A stretch of 64,000 nt of DNA from Closterium sp. Naga37s-1 (GCA_947471745.1 CANJKZ010000768.1:2557501-2621500); one strand, 5' to 3'. Shown: positions 46,460-56,707, numbered from the stretch's first letter. Numbers and translations: made by a program. Notes: generated by a model from the letters alone, not told the origin.

Positions 46460-47080
46460 CGGTTCTGACGTCATAAGCAATGAATTCAGGGTGTAGTTCC
46501 CATTTTGCGGTTTAATGAGATGTTCTGCGTGGTTGAGCGCGGTTAATTAATCAAGAAACCAGAACGGTTGGGTATGGTGCTTCGAGTTACTGTACGATCT
46601 TCGAACGAAGCGAGATTTGTGCTTCAACCAGCGCAAATTTCGCGCAATTTCGCCTTCAGCCCCAGGAGCGAAAGTTCCAGTAACCCAAGTCTTGTGAAGT
46701 GGAGATATGTCCATCCAGCACGATATCCAGTCAGATTAGCCCAGCCTAGCCCCCCTGATGATCCCCGAAGACATGGTAGAACCCAAAAACACGGAACCAC
46801 ATCAGCACCCTAGCTTCGAATCCTCGTTGGGGTTGGCAGCTCCTCCGGCAACGCGAGCACGGCGGGTAAGCACGTCGGCGGCTAAGAACGGCGGATAACC
46901 TCGTTAAACTCACCTTACCTCCAGCTCGCAGGTCAGCGTGGGTCGTGATCCGTGTTTGTAGAATCTCGTGAAAAAAATAGGAGCTGATCGTATGTTAGCG
47001 ACTATCATCGGTCCTTGGTCTCGTAGATCTCGTATCATACCTTTCCTAATAGTTCTTGCGGTCAATCCTTGGGAGTTTGG
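46460..47080 (+). promoter_or_regulatory. Upstream region of gene E
   Basis: Non-coding. Holds CCAGCACGATATCCAGTCA at 46715-46733. The part at 46500-46580 (GCGGTTTAATGAGATG, then TGCGTGGTTGA and ACGGTTGGGTA) resembles 63370-63425 near the right edge, so the same upstream module occurs twice in the window. Confidence 0.45.
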
Positions 47081-49420
47081 ATGGAGCGTCTCTCACACAT
47101 TGATCGACTCTCAGGTGACCTTCTTACGAAAGTTTTATGGTTTCAGGAAGAGATGCGTTTTCTAAGCGGTCCTAATTCAAAAGAGTCTTCATGCTTCTCG
47201 CTTCCTCAGTGGCATTTTAGGGCGAACAAGTTTACTGCTCCAGCCTCAGCAGATGCAGGATACAATCTGCTCATCGCGTCCGTTTGCAGTCGCTGGCGTC
47301 ATCTAGTTAAACGCCAGGTCACCAGCATGTTGGTTCAAGAGAACCTTATTGTATCGCTTCAAGAAGTGGCGAACGCCGTGACTTGTTTTGACAGCCTCAC
47401 GAATTTCCACCTTAGCAACGGCAGGGTCGAAATGATTGACAACGCTTTTCTCGCTCGCCTTGCCTCCTCATGGCCAAATTTGAAAGCTCTTCACGTGGGT
47501 AGCAGGATCACACTGACGGAATGTGGCGGAAGCAAGGATGAACATCCAGTTACTGAAGCCGGTCTGAAGAATTTCTTCCTCAAGTGCACTCAGCTGAGGG
47601 AGATTACACTTCACTGCCTCCATAAAGATACTGAGTTGCCAGGTTCCTTCTTTCAGCTGCAGCATCTTCACACAGTGTCTCTAACGAGCGTTTCAGCTGT
47701 TGCATTTTCCAGATAACCAAGACTTTCTTCACTCACATCCCTCCATATTAGTGTCTCCAAGTTGACACATCAGCAGTTGTCAAGCCTCGCTCGCATACCA
47801 AGACTCTCCAGACTCTCAATTTCCAGTGAAACCTGCCTCCCCGAGAGTGATCTACCAGCTGCAGTTTTCCCAGTAGCTCAGCTACCTTGTCTCAAGTCGC
47901 TTGAGTTCCGGATTCCCAGTCTCAGCTTCACTTCATTGTTCCCTACAGAATCACCGTGTAATCGCCTAGAACAGCTGGTGCTCACCGACTCCACCAACCT
48001 CCAGCACATGTCTGATGACATTGGAGAGCTGTTGCCGTGCCTCCGTGAGCTGACCATTCGGAATTGTTATGGGCTTGACCGATTCCCGAATAATCTTACA
48101 TCCCTCACTGCATTGGAGTGCTTGTCGCTTATCAATTGCATGCGGCTTCGCAGCCTGCCTGAAGACTTTGGGCAGCTGCCTTCGCTCAAGTCACTGATGC
48201 TGCAGAGAGTGGCTCTTCGAGAGCTATTAGACTCGCTCTGCCAAGTTACATCGTTGGAAGAGCTGTCCCTGGTTCAGTGCTATTTGATCCAGCAGCTGCC
48301 AGCAGAGTTTTACAGCCTCACATCTCTCAAGTCACTGAACCTCAAGTATTTGGAGCTGAGGGTGCTTCCAGAGAGAATTGGATGGCTCAGTAACCTTGAG
48401 ACCCTTCAACTGCATGATTGCACGCAGCAGCAGCTCTTCCCTTCGTTTGCGCAGCTGATTTCTCTAACGAGTCTCGAGCTTGGCAGGTGTGCAGTTACAG
48501 TGCTCCCTGAGGGTCTGGACAATCTGAGTAGCCTGCAGCATCTCTACATCCATGACTGTGATGATGTCAGTGAGATAACAGATTCCATTACAGAGCTCAC
48601 TAGCCTTGTCACCTTGATCATTGAGGGTTGTCAACACCTGTCTTTGCTGCCAAGAAGGCTGAATAGCCTCATGGAGCTGAAGTGTTTGAAGATAAGCACG
48701 TGCAGGCATCTGTCTGGGTTCCCCGTGTCGCTGCCACCCTCTCTTGAGATTCTGTCGTGGTACAGTAACAGTCGGGCTGGTTCACTGCCGCAGATTTCTC
48801 TGCCGTCTTGTCTGCAGCAGTTGGAGCTGGGGTTGGCAATCAACGTTCTTGAGTTTCCAATCTCCCTCGAATCTGCTTCTCAGCTCCACCTGCTGAGTAT
48901 CTTTGATGCTGGGTTGATTCAGACACTCCCACAGAGCATCGGTTCAGCTTTGCAGCAGCTGCGCGATTTGCAGTTATACAACTGCGAAGAGCTCAGGGAG
49001 CTGCCAGCAACAGTCTCACAGCTCCAACACCTGACATCGTTGAGGGTTCGTGCATGCAAGCTGGCCTCAATTCCCGATGGCATCAGTGCATTATCGAGAT
49101 TGCGTGAACTGGATCTGTCAGGGTGTAAGGCCTTGGAGAAGCTACCATCGTCGCTTACACTGCTCGGCTGCCTCTCAGTGCTTAGACTTAACCATACTTC
49201 CATCAGCTTCCTTCCTCCCAGGTTTGCACAGCTGACTAGGCTGAGGACACTCAGCCTCTCTCACTGTGAGCTATTGAAGGCCTTGCCAGATGATCTGACG
49301 GAGCTGAAGATGCTGCAGCAGTTGGATGTTAAAGGATGCAAGCAAGCGCTCGATGGCATGTCCCGTGCACTGCGCTGTGGCCTCCGGGATATGCATGGGC
49401 TGACATTCAGAGAGTTCTAG
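47081..49420 (+). pseudogene. F-box-like/LRR gene E with one in-frame nonsense codon
   Basis: ATG at 47081 (MERLSHIDRLSGDLLTKVLW), spacer of about 48 residues, then ASVCSRWRHLVKRQVTSML, followed by LRRs to the TAG at 49418-49420. TAA at 47714-47716 interrupts it; the frame is otherwise continuous on both sides (SVSAVAFSR, stop, PRLSSLTSLHISVSKL), and the second half aligns with the LRRs of paralogues. One T-to-A change in a Leu codon would explain the stop. A truncated F-box protein of about 211 residues, or a product started downstream, remains possible. It is more diverged from B, C and D than they are from each other, and resembles gene A in the F-box and spacer. Confidence 0.78.
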
Positions 49421-50053
49421 CTTGACATGAACTTTTTTGTGTATGATGATCAGAGTGTCATGTTTCTTGCTGGTTGGCCATTGTATAATACGCTCTTTAG
49501 ATCCCAAGGTGGAGTGTGTTCTCCTAAAATATCTGTGTACTGAATGTTAGAAATCTTGATAATTCTGAAAGAATGCATCTGTCGTCCAATGCCAATTTCA
49601 GGCATCTGTCTTTTCAATGCCAATTTCACCACTCATTTCTCTCCTCACTAAACCCTTCCTCTGTCTCTGACTAACTGATTTAGTCTCCTTTTGAGATGGG
49701 CACTTGAGCCGGCCGTATTTCGAGAGAGGTGAGTGTGCACTGTAGAATGTGAATGCAAACACACCTGTGCAGCCTATAGTACACCCCAAAACAGCTTGTA
49801 TGCATGCAGGTCCACTCTACACCACTTTGGTTGGTGCAAAGAACCGATGGAAAAAAGCCTTGAGAAGGTGCATGCGGGGGTTGGTATGACATTTCCAAAT
49901 CCATTCAACGCAGCAGTTTTTAAAGAGGATAAGGGTGGATTACAGCATGAGCAGCACAAACAAGAGGAGAGAAAGAGCTGCTATGGGTAGAGGTGAGATA
50001 CACTGGACTGTACAGTGTTACCTTTTTTAATTGCTCTTACGTCACTTAGAAAA
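49421..50053. other. Gene-free spacer
   Basis: 3' flank of gene E and upstream region of the next gene. An imperfect TTGATAATTCTGAA near 49556 faintly resembles the palindrome family. Nothing else recognised. Confidence 0.4.
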
Positions 50054-50482
50054 ATGCATGTGAAATGTACAATGCTGCTCTTTGTCGCCCTTTTCATCCA
50101 CAATTCAGTTGCCTCTGCACCTGCCCCTCTGGCCCTCTCCCCAGCCGTTGCCTCTTCACTTGCTCATCTGACCCCTCTCCCCGACTTTGTGTCCCGCCTT
50201 CCTCACGTCCTTGCCCCTGCTCCTTCCTGGCCTCTTATGTCAAGGCATGACACAAACACTGATAAGCTATTGAGCCAACTAGAGCAGTTGGGCCTCTCAG
50301 CCCGAGCAAGACAAACATTTACAAAATACCAATACAACTCAAACCCCTGCACCGCTCTGTACCCCTGCCTATCTTTCCAGTCACTTTCGTCAACGGCACC
50401 AATGCTGACGACCTCTCAGGCCCCTCCCGACTGGGCATCTTGGCTGCCTACCCTAAACCCTGACCTAAACCCCAAACCCTGA
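50054..50482 (+). CDS. Putative secreted protein, first exon(s)
   Basis: ATG at 50054 starts a clear signal peptide (a short basic start, hydrophobic TMLLFVALFIHNSVASA), then a Pro/Ala/Ser-rich stretch and DKLLSQLEQLGLSARARQ. The frame runs to a stop at 50480-50482, but coding confidence fades after about codon 95. The following cassettes encode VTFVNGTNADDLSGPS after a pyrimidine tract and CAG. The pair, amphipathic LLSQLEQLGL then VTLF-N-x-TNADD, is loosely like the opening of a fasciclin (FAS1) domain of cell-surface glycoproteins; this is a weak suggestion. The true exon end is not determined. Confidence 0.4.
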   Translation: MHVKCTMLLFVALFIHNSVASAPAPLALSPAVASSLAHLTPLPDFVSRLPHVLAPAPSWPLMSRHDTNTDKLLSQLEQLGLSARARQTFTKYQYNSNPCTALYPCLSFQSLSSTAPMLTTSQAPPDWASWLPTLNPDLNPKP

Positions 50483-51410
50483 GTCCTACCCCTTGCTCCC
50501 ACCAACTCCTGCTTCTGTCCGTTTCGTTTCAGTCACTTTCTTCACATCATCTATGCGGACGACCTCTCAGGCCCCCTCACCTTTGTCCTCCTGGCATCTT
50601 CTCGGACCCCAAACCCCGAAATCCAGAACCTTATCTGCTTCTGTCCCTTTCGTTTCAGTCACTTTCTTCAACAGCATCAATGCGGACGACCTCTCATACC
50701 CCTCCCTCTCAAAATGAGAATCGGGTAGAAAGCCGCAAGCTCGGTTTGACCGACTAGTGATGACTAATCTCAAAGTTAGGCTCACTGTGTACTACGCGAG
50801 AACGCGTGTAGTCGTATAAAAGTGGTAACACCCCCCAGACCCCCTTCCTCGTTGGTCTCCTGCTGCCCATCAGACCCAAAACCCTGAAATTCAGATTCTT
50901 ATCCGCTTCTGTGCCACTCTTCCAAGTCACTCTCTTCAACGGGATCAATGCTGACAACCTCTCAGCCCAGACCAGACCACCACAACGCAGTTCCTTGAAC
51001 CCCCCTCTGCACCCCGCTCAACCCCTTCCGAATTTCCAGTCACTCACGTCAACAACACCAATGCGAATCACCTTTCCTCTCCTACCCGATTCGGCAGGCT
51101 GGCTGCTCTACTCTGCTGGTACTCTCTCAGCCGCTCTCAACCTTCCTCAACCGCTTTGTGCCTCCTATTGACCCTTCCATACCATACCTCTGCTTATCCC
51201 AATCACTCTCTTCAACGCACCAGTGCGGATGACCATTCAGACCCTACCCTCTTGGCAGGCTGGCTCCACCCTGCTGGTACCCTCTCATTTCAACATGCCC
51301 TCTCAACCCCTCGCAAACCCCCTTGACCCTTTCATACACCTCTGCTTATCCCAGTCGCTCTCTTCAACGGCACCAATGCTGGCAACGTCTCAAGCCCCTC
51401 CTGCTTGGAC
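50382..51410 (+). repeat. Seven exon-like cassettes (VTLFNGTNADDLS)
   Basis: Copies near 50383, 50528, 50660, 50927, 51042, 51208 and 51350 share TCACTCTCTTCAACGGCACC and GCTGACGACCTCTCAG variants, usually after TTTCAG or TTCCAG. The spacings vary from about 110 to 270 bp. Frames encode VTFFNSINADDLS, VTFVNGTNADDLSG and the like; some copies have indels. It looks like one small exon plus its acceptor multiplied in tandem. Confidence 0.7.
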
Positions 51411-51516
51411 CTGCTAGGAGAGCTCTGCACTGCTCATAGCCTTTTGTGAGTGAGCCGGGCTGTGCAGGTGAGTGGGGTGAGTGGGTAGAGTGGGGTGAGT
51501 GGGGTGCGCAGGTGAG

Positions 51517-51664
51517 TGGGTGAGTGGGGTGAGTGGGGTGAGTGGGGTGAGTGGGGTGAGTGGGGTGAGTGGGGTGAGTGGGGTGAGTGGGGTGAGTGGG
51601 GTGAGTGGGGTGAGTGGGGTGAGTGGGGTGAGTGGGGTGAGTGGGGTGAGTGGGGTGAGTGGGG
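51517..51664 (+). repeat. 10-bp GTGAGTGGGG array (donor-like, G4-prone)
   Basis: Fourteen consecutive perfect copies plus irregular ones from 51466. Each unit contains G/GTGAGT, the consensus 5' splice site, and a four-G run, so the plus strand could form G-quadruplexes with TGAGT loops. It follows the last cassette of the preceding group. Confidence 0.95.
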
Positions 51665-51684
51665 CGTGCAGGGCTGTGCTGGTA

Positions 51685-51835
51685 CCTGGCCTTTTTGAGG
51701 AGTTTTGATATGCCTGAAAAGCCATAGAGGTGTTTTGATATGCCTGAAATGCCATAGAGGTGTTTTGATATGCTTGTAAAGCATTTTGAGGAGTTTTGAT
51801 ATGCCTATAAAGCCTTTGAGGTACCTTGAAGTCTC
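51685..51835. repeat. GTTTTGATATGCCTG repeats
   Basis: Four imperfect copies of GAGGAGTTTTGATATGCCTGAAAAGCC-like units about 33 bp apart, ending in TTTGAGGTACCTTGAAG, a degenerate form of the palindrome family with a GGTACC core. Confidence 0.75.
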
Positions 51836-51859
51836 CCTACCCGCAATTTTTTTATTCAC

Positions 51860-52290
51860 TAGCCCGGTACTGCAGAGTGGGATGAAATCCACACTGTGCC
51901 CAGCTGGGAGACCTGGCAGAACCTCCCTTCTTGAAGGAATCTCTTTTCCCGTTGCTTCTTAGGTACCTTGAGGCACCTTGCTTGCTGGTCACTGGTTCGG
52001 TACAAGATCCACACTTCGCCCAGCTGGGAGACCTGGCGCAATCTCCCTTCCTGCACAGCAGACTGCTCATTGCGGCACCTTGTGGCACCTTGAAGTCTCG
52101 TTACCCGCAGTTTTTGAGTGCACTGATTTGGTACTGTGACCAGTTGGGAGAATCGCTCTTCTTGAAGCCCCTTTTCCCATATGCTTTTTAGGCACCATGA
52201 GGTGCCTTGCTGGGCACTGGTTCAGTAGAGGATCCACACTTCGCCCAGCTGAGAGACCTGGCAGAATCTCCCGCCTGCAAAGACGACTGC
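51860..52290 (+). repeat. Exon-like cassettes (DPHFAQLGDLAQSP)
   Basis: Three good copies and one decayed copy of a unit of about 110-130 bp, with GATCCACACTTCGCCCAGCT, then GGGAGACCTGGC, separated by TACCTTGAGGCACCTTG-like palindrome remnants. Frames encode VQDPHFAQLGDLAQSP and VEDPHFAQLRDLAESP. Identity of the encoded domain unknown. Confidence 0.65.
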
Positions 52291-52359
52291 CCCTCAGAAG
52301 GCCGCTGCTTCCTCTCCCTTCGCTCTTCCTCCCTCTCCCCCACTTGTTCCATTCGCCAG

Positions 52360-52930
52360 TGCCCAGAACAGCCGGCTTGCCCAAATGGGTTTTTGAGGCG
52401 CCTCAAAACTCATTAGCCCGTGCTCAGGGCAGCAGGCTTTCCCAAATGGGATCTGGCTGTATTCCCCTGCCTGCCTTTCAAACCTTTAACCCCATGCACC
52501 CCGCCCCATCCTCATCCACTCTCTCCCACTCTTCCACTTTCCCCTCCTCGTGTGCTCTTTCCTCGAGAGTGTTTTGGGCACCCCCCGCTTACCTTCCTCA
52601 CCCCCTGCACGCTTCCTGCTTCTCACCCCCCCTCTCTCCAACACTCTCCCCTTCGAGCAGTGCTCAGGGCAGTCGCCCTGCCCCAACAGGGGCCTGGCAG
52701 CGTTGCCTAGACCTCTCTCCCACCTTCCTCACAAATTTCACCCTCCCTGTTTCTTAAACCCCCCCATCTCTCCCACACTCTCCCCTTCAGACAGTAGCCA
52801 GAGCAGTCGCCCTGCCCCACCTGGCAGCATTGCCTAGACCTCACTCTCACCTTCCTCACAAACTGCACGCTCCCTGTTTCTCACCCCCCATCTCTCCCAC
52901 GCTCTCCCCTTCGAGCAGTGCCCGGGGCAG
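52360..52930 (+). repeat. Exon-like cassettes (QCSGQSPCPN)
   Basis: Five imperfect copies of an AGCAGTGCTCAGGGCAGTCGCC unit (near 52360, 52420, 52660, 52795 and 52915), usually preceded by ACTCTCCCCTTCGAG. The protein frames give CSGQSPCPN and similar Cys-bearing peptides. Confidence 0.55.
52391..52408. repeat. Perfect 18-bp palindrome, GGCGCC core
   Basis: TTTTGAGGCGCCTCAAAA; same arms as the palindromes at 2313 and 2937 with a different self-complementary core. Confidence 0.95.
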
Positions 52931-52946
52931 TTGAGTGGGATGTGCA

Positions 52947-53100
52947 GGTGAGTGGGGTGAGAGGGGTGTGAGGTTGAGTGGGTTGAGTGGGTTGAGTGGG
53001 GTGAGTGGGGTGAGTGGGGTGAGTAGGGTGAGTGGGGTGAGTAGGGTGAGTGGGGTGAGTAGGGTGAGTAGGGTGAGTGGGGTGAGTAGGGTGATTGGGG
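52947..53100 (+). repeat. Second GTGAGTGGGG/GTGAGTAGGG array
   Basis: About 15 units of 10 bp, less regular than the one at 51517, again directly after the last cassette of a group (CGGGGCAGTTGAGTGG, then the array). Donor-like GTGAGT is present in most units. Confidence 0.9.
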
Positions 53101-53689
53101 AGAATGGGCTGTGCGGGTGAGTGGCGGTTGAGGAGGGTGGGTTGAGGGGGTGGGCTGAGAGGGTTTGTGCCTATTTTTCCCCCAGTTTTTCCTGAAAGGC
53201 CAAGACTTACCTAGTCTGCCCCAGTTTTTCCTGAACAGCACCTCTCTGCCTTAAACTCACCCCTCCGCCTCCTTCCGGCTCGCTTAATCCCCTCCCTACT
53301 CTTGAGAATTCTCACAAGTGATTTTAATCTCCTCCCTACTCTCCTGTGCTGCCCTTTCCTCTCCACTTCCCAGAGCAGACGGCCTGCCATAAGTGCCTCT
53401 CTCTCCTTCCCCAGCCCACCCTCCATCCTCCTCTCCCTCTCTTCTTTCCAGGCTGTAGCCAGGGCTGAGATAGAGGATGTGCTACAGGTGGTGGAGAGAG
53501 AGGAATATATTTTGAGTGGCAGAAAAAGGTGGGAAGATGTGATCATTGAGAACGGAGAAGTCTCTTTAAAATAGTAGAACTACTTTTGAGAATTCCCAAT
53601 GCCGTAAGGATGGGAGGAAGTGGAAATGAATGGATCAAAGTGAGATCTGAGGTAGGATTTCTGAGATTTGCGCAGAATAGTGAGCCAGC

Positions 53690-54955
53690 TTGGTCCTTGA
53701 TAATTCTCAATTAAGTCGGCAATTCATCATATTGTGCAGACGCAATCTCATCCTCATCATCCTCATATTCACGATCAGACAGACTGTCTTTCAACTCCTT
53801 CTGTCCATCATCATTACACTTCCCACTCCTTCCTTCTCAGGTCCGCTCCTTGCTTCTCCTCGCCCCAAGAGACAACATGAAAGTGCGACTGCTGCATCTT
53901 GCCTCACTCGCCTCTCCCTTTCCCCTTTCCACCGCCGCCACCACTGGCACCACAAAGATCTCTTTTGAGTCGACTCAGAAGTTGCGGCATCTTACCTCAC
54001 TCACCTCTCCCTCTCCCCTCTCCACCACGCCAGCAGGTGCAAGCCCAGCTTCCCAGGTGATGTAGAGTATTTTTTAGAATTCTCAAAAATATCTTTGAGA
54101 ATTCTCAAAAATACTCACCTCTCCCTCTCCCCTCTCCACCCCGCCAGCAGGTGCAAGCCCAGCTTCCCAGGTGCTCTCTGTGCTTGTCTGGAGAAACTCA
54201 CATGGCTTGTCTGTGTGTTTTTTAAACATCCCCCAACTTCCTCTTTGATTTGAACTCATCTTTTTTCCTTGTGTTCTTCCTCTTTGATTTGAACTCATCT
54301 TTTTTCCTTGTGTTCTTACTCTTTGATTTGACAATGTTCTATCATGTCACTTGAGGGCCGTCAAAATACACCTCAATGGTTGCAGATAGTGTGTGTGAGC
54401 CAGCTTTGTCCTTGACACTGTTCAATCATGTCAATAATTTATACTTTTGTGCAGACGCAGGCTCATTGTGCTCTTTATGCTGATCATATTCATCCTCCTC
54501 ATCATCCTCATCATGCAGTTTTGAGCCGTTCAAAACTCATCATCCTCATTATCCTAATCATCCTCATCCTCCTCATCATCCTCATTTCCACGATCAGGCA
54601 CATTATTCTCCAACTCCTCCTGTCCATCATCGTTACACTTCCCCTTCATTCCTTCCCAGATCCGCTCCTTGCTTTCTCTCACCCCAAAAATCATCTCAGG
54701 AGTGCGACCGCTGCATCTTGCCGCACTCGCCTCTCCCTCTCCGCTCCGCACCTCTGCCACCACTGGCACCACAAAGATCTCACCTGCTATCTCACCACTT
54801 ACATCGCCACTTGAATACCTACGAAGCCAGCAATATGTGCAAGCCCAGCTTCCCATGTGCTCTCTGTGCTTGTCTGAGGAGGGCTCACATGGCTTGTCTG
54901 TGTGCTTTTAAAACATCCCCCAACTTCCTCTTTCAACTCATCTTTTTTTCGTTTT
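53690..54955 (+). repeat. Tandem duplication of a multi-part exon-like block
   Basis: A block at about 53690-54240 recurs at 54420-54950 in the same order: TGTGCAGACGC then CATCCTCATC-rich sequence, TCTGTCCATCATCATTACACTTCCC, CAGGTCCGCTCCTTGCTT, CTGCATCTTGCC, GGCACCACAAAGATCTC, and GCAGGTGCAAGCCCAGCTTCCC. The final part also occurs a third time at about 54025-54060. It encodes VQAQLPMCSLCLSEEGSHG in the best copy (54835-54900), a Cys-x2-Cys peptide I do not recognise. Pyrimidine-AG boundaries suggest exons on plus. Confidence 0.65.
54066..54115. repeat. 50-bp imperfect palindrome with GAATTC cores
   Basis: AGTATTTTTT at the left end pairs with AAAAATACT at the right; within it TTTGAGAATTCTCAAA (54094-54109) is a perfect palindrome and a second GAATTC core lies at 54077-54082. 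It looks like a nested or duplicated member of the palindrome family. Confidence 0.85.
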
Positions 54956-55156
54956 GCCATGCCCACATTTCTCCCCACACTCCCATCCACACTCCTGCCC
55001 ACACTCCCAACCACACTTCCACCCAATCTCCTACCCACGCTCCCTCCAAAGCCAACCTGTTGGTGTTCTCAGAGGGGGTCAACTCTTTCCTTGCTGCCTT
55101 GCTGCTGCATTGAGCAGTCTCAGACTCGCACTCCCCCCCCTCACTCACACGCATAG

Positions 55157-55229
55157 TACTATTCACACACACACACACACACACACATACACAGACACAC
55201 ACACACACATACACACACACAAACACACA
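55157..55229. repeat. (CA)n microsatellite
   Basis: ACACACAC tract interrupted by TACACAGACACA; both strands show it as VCVCVC-type open frames that should be ignored. Confidence 0.95.
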
Positions 55230-55239
55230 CACTCCCACT

Positions 55240-56700
55240 TATACCCAGGCTCACTCACACAGTCACATACAAACCATGCCTACACTCCCAACTCCCAACC
55301 CCAATCACAATCAAATCATATTCACACTCGCATTCACGCTCCTATGCTAAGTGTGGAGGAGGAGATGGTGAGTCAATAGGGGGAGAGGGTGAGTGGAGAG
55401 GAGGAATCGTGAGAGGGGAGGGGGGATGAGTAGAGATGAAGCAGTGGAGAGGATAGATGTCCTCGGTAAATACTGGTACCTTACGAGAGGTATTGAGGTG
55501 CCTCAAAACTCTTTGCACCTTTTTCCTTGATCATTTCCACTTGTAGTATCATGCACCATGGTAAACTGCACTATTTATGTTGTAACTTAAGTTAGTAATT
55601 GTTACCCTTTCCCAAACTCTCTCCCCTCCTCTTGCAGCATCCCACCTCACTCCCTCCATCACTCCCCTCTATGCCACTGCCACCAGCACTGCCACCAGCA
55701 CTGCCACATGGCTGAGGATGCTCATCCTGTTTGGTTGTGTGCGATTGAAGTTATTACCATATGATTTGACGCAGCTGAAGGTGCTGCAGTATGTGAAGGT
55801 TCATGTAGCAATGATTCCCGACTTTCTGTTTCAGATGGTGCAACATAATTGCCTAATATGTTGAAAAACACAAACATGGAATGGATTTGTGAAAATGTGC
55901 CAGCAAGAATCTGAATGCAAGTGTCAGTGCCCTTTTTTTCCAGAGTGGCTTTTTCATTGACCCTTACAAGAAAAAGTGTTTAGTTTTACGACACTGATAT
56001 TTCAGAGTGCTTTTGAACAACTCCATGTACTTACACTGACGGTACTGAAAAAAGAATAGTGGCGAGAGCCTACGGCGGGTCTCGAACGTGGGTGCTCACT
56101 ACAAATCATTCCTCCTATACAACTAGACACCATAATCCGTGGGTACTGTCTTCTAAAGCAACAATTTAGTAGTTGTTTTAAGTTCCACCCTGATTTATAA
56201 GTGTGTTCTGAATTTGTACCCTGATTGAAAGAGTGAAACTAGGATGTTGGCCTTATGGGAAAGACCATCTCAAATCCTATCCAGAGGCCTGCCAGCTACC
56301 GTATGTTGAATGTGTAACTGGCTCTGAACAAAGAAACGTACAACATTTCAAGCACGTTAGTAACTGCTGAAAGCGCGCACTGTCCTATTGACAAGACACA
56401 CGAGGGCTGCCTAGCCTGTAGCTATTGTAGAAATGTAAGTGCATGAATGACAGTGGTTGTGTCCAGGCAAGCTGGCTTGCAACTGTAGCAAAAACCGTGG
56501 GCTTGAGGTTGGTTGGTGGCTCAAAGGAAGGTGCTCATGATTGTCAGCCGTACCGATTGGAGATTCCACTTTTGCACGTCAATAGCATAAAGCACGAGAT
56601 AACAATGGCCAAGCTCATGTGTACTGTACCCATAGTCATGCCGGAGTGGTGCGGGTGCAGATGAAGGCATGCAAGGTTATAAAAAGATGATCATGCCGGC
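55240..56700. other. Mostly gene-free spacer with a tRNA-like relic
   Basis: Apart from the LRR relic, no gene is seen. On minus within about 56052-56130, TAGTTGTATAGG resembles a pol III A box and GTTCGAGAC about 35 bases on fits the B box (GWTCRANNC), but the T stem does not pair, so it is at best a decayed tRNA or tRNA-derived SINE. Confidence 0.35.
55706..55862 (+). pseudogene. Relic of F-box/LRR family C-terminus
   Basis: Reads WLRMLILFGCVRLKLLPYDL then TQLKVLQYVKV, matching the last LRR of genes B-E (leucines, C-x2-L-x2-LP, then TQLKML-x2-LDV). About 50 codons only, no start, stop at 55860-55862, and no flanking family sequence seen. An isolated fragment of a sixth family member. Confidence 0.7.
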
Positions 56701-56707
56701 AAGCAGA

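Noticed and set aside
50445..50482. Telomere repeats (CCCTAAACCCTGACCTAAACCC)
   Set aside because: Only one or two degenerate units; not a telomere tract.
55130..55379. Threonine/histidine-rich or Val-Cys repeat proteins
   Set aside because: They are translations of the CA microsatellite.
56045..56135. A functional tRNA gene on minus
   Set aside because: A- and B-box-like words are present, but the T stem and acceptor stem do not pair; at most a decayed tRNA or SINE relic.
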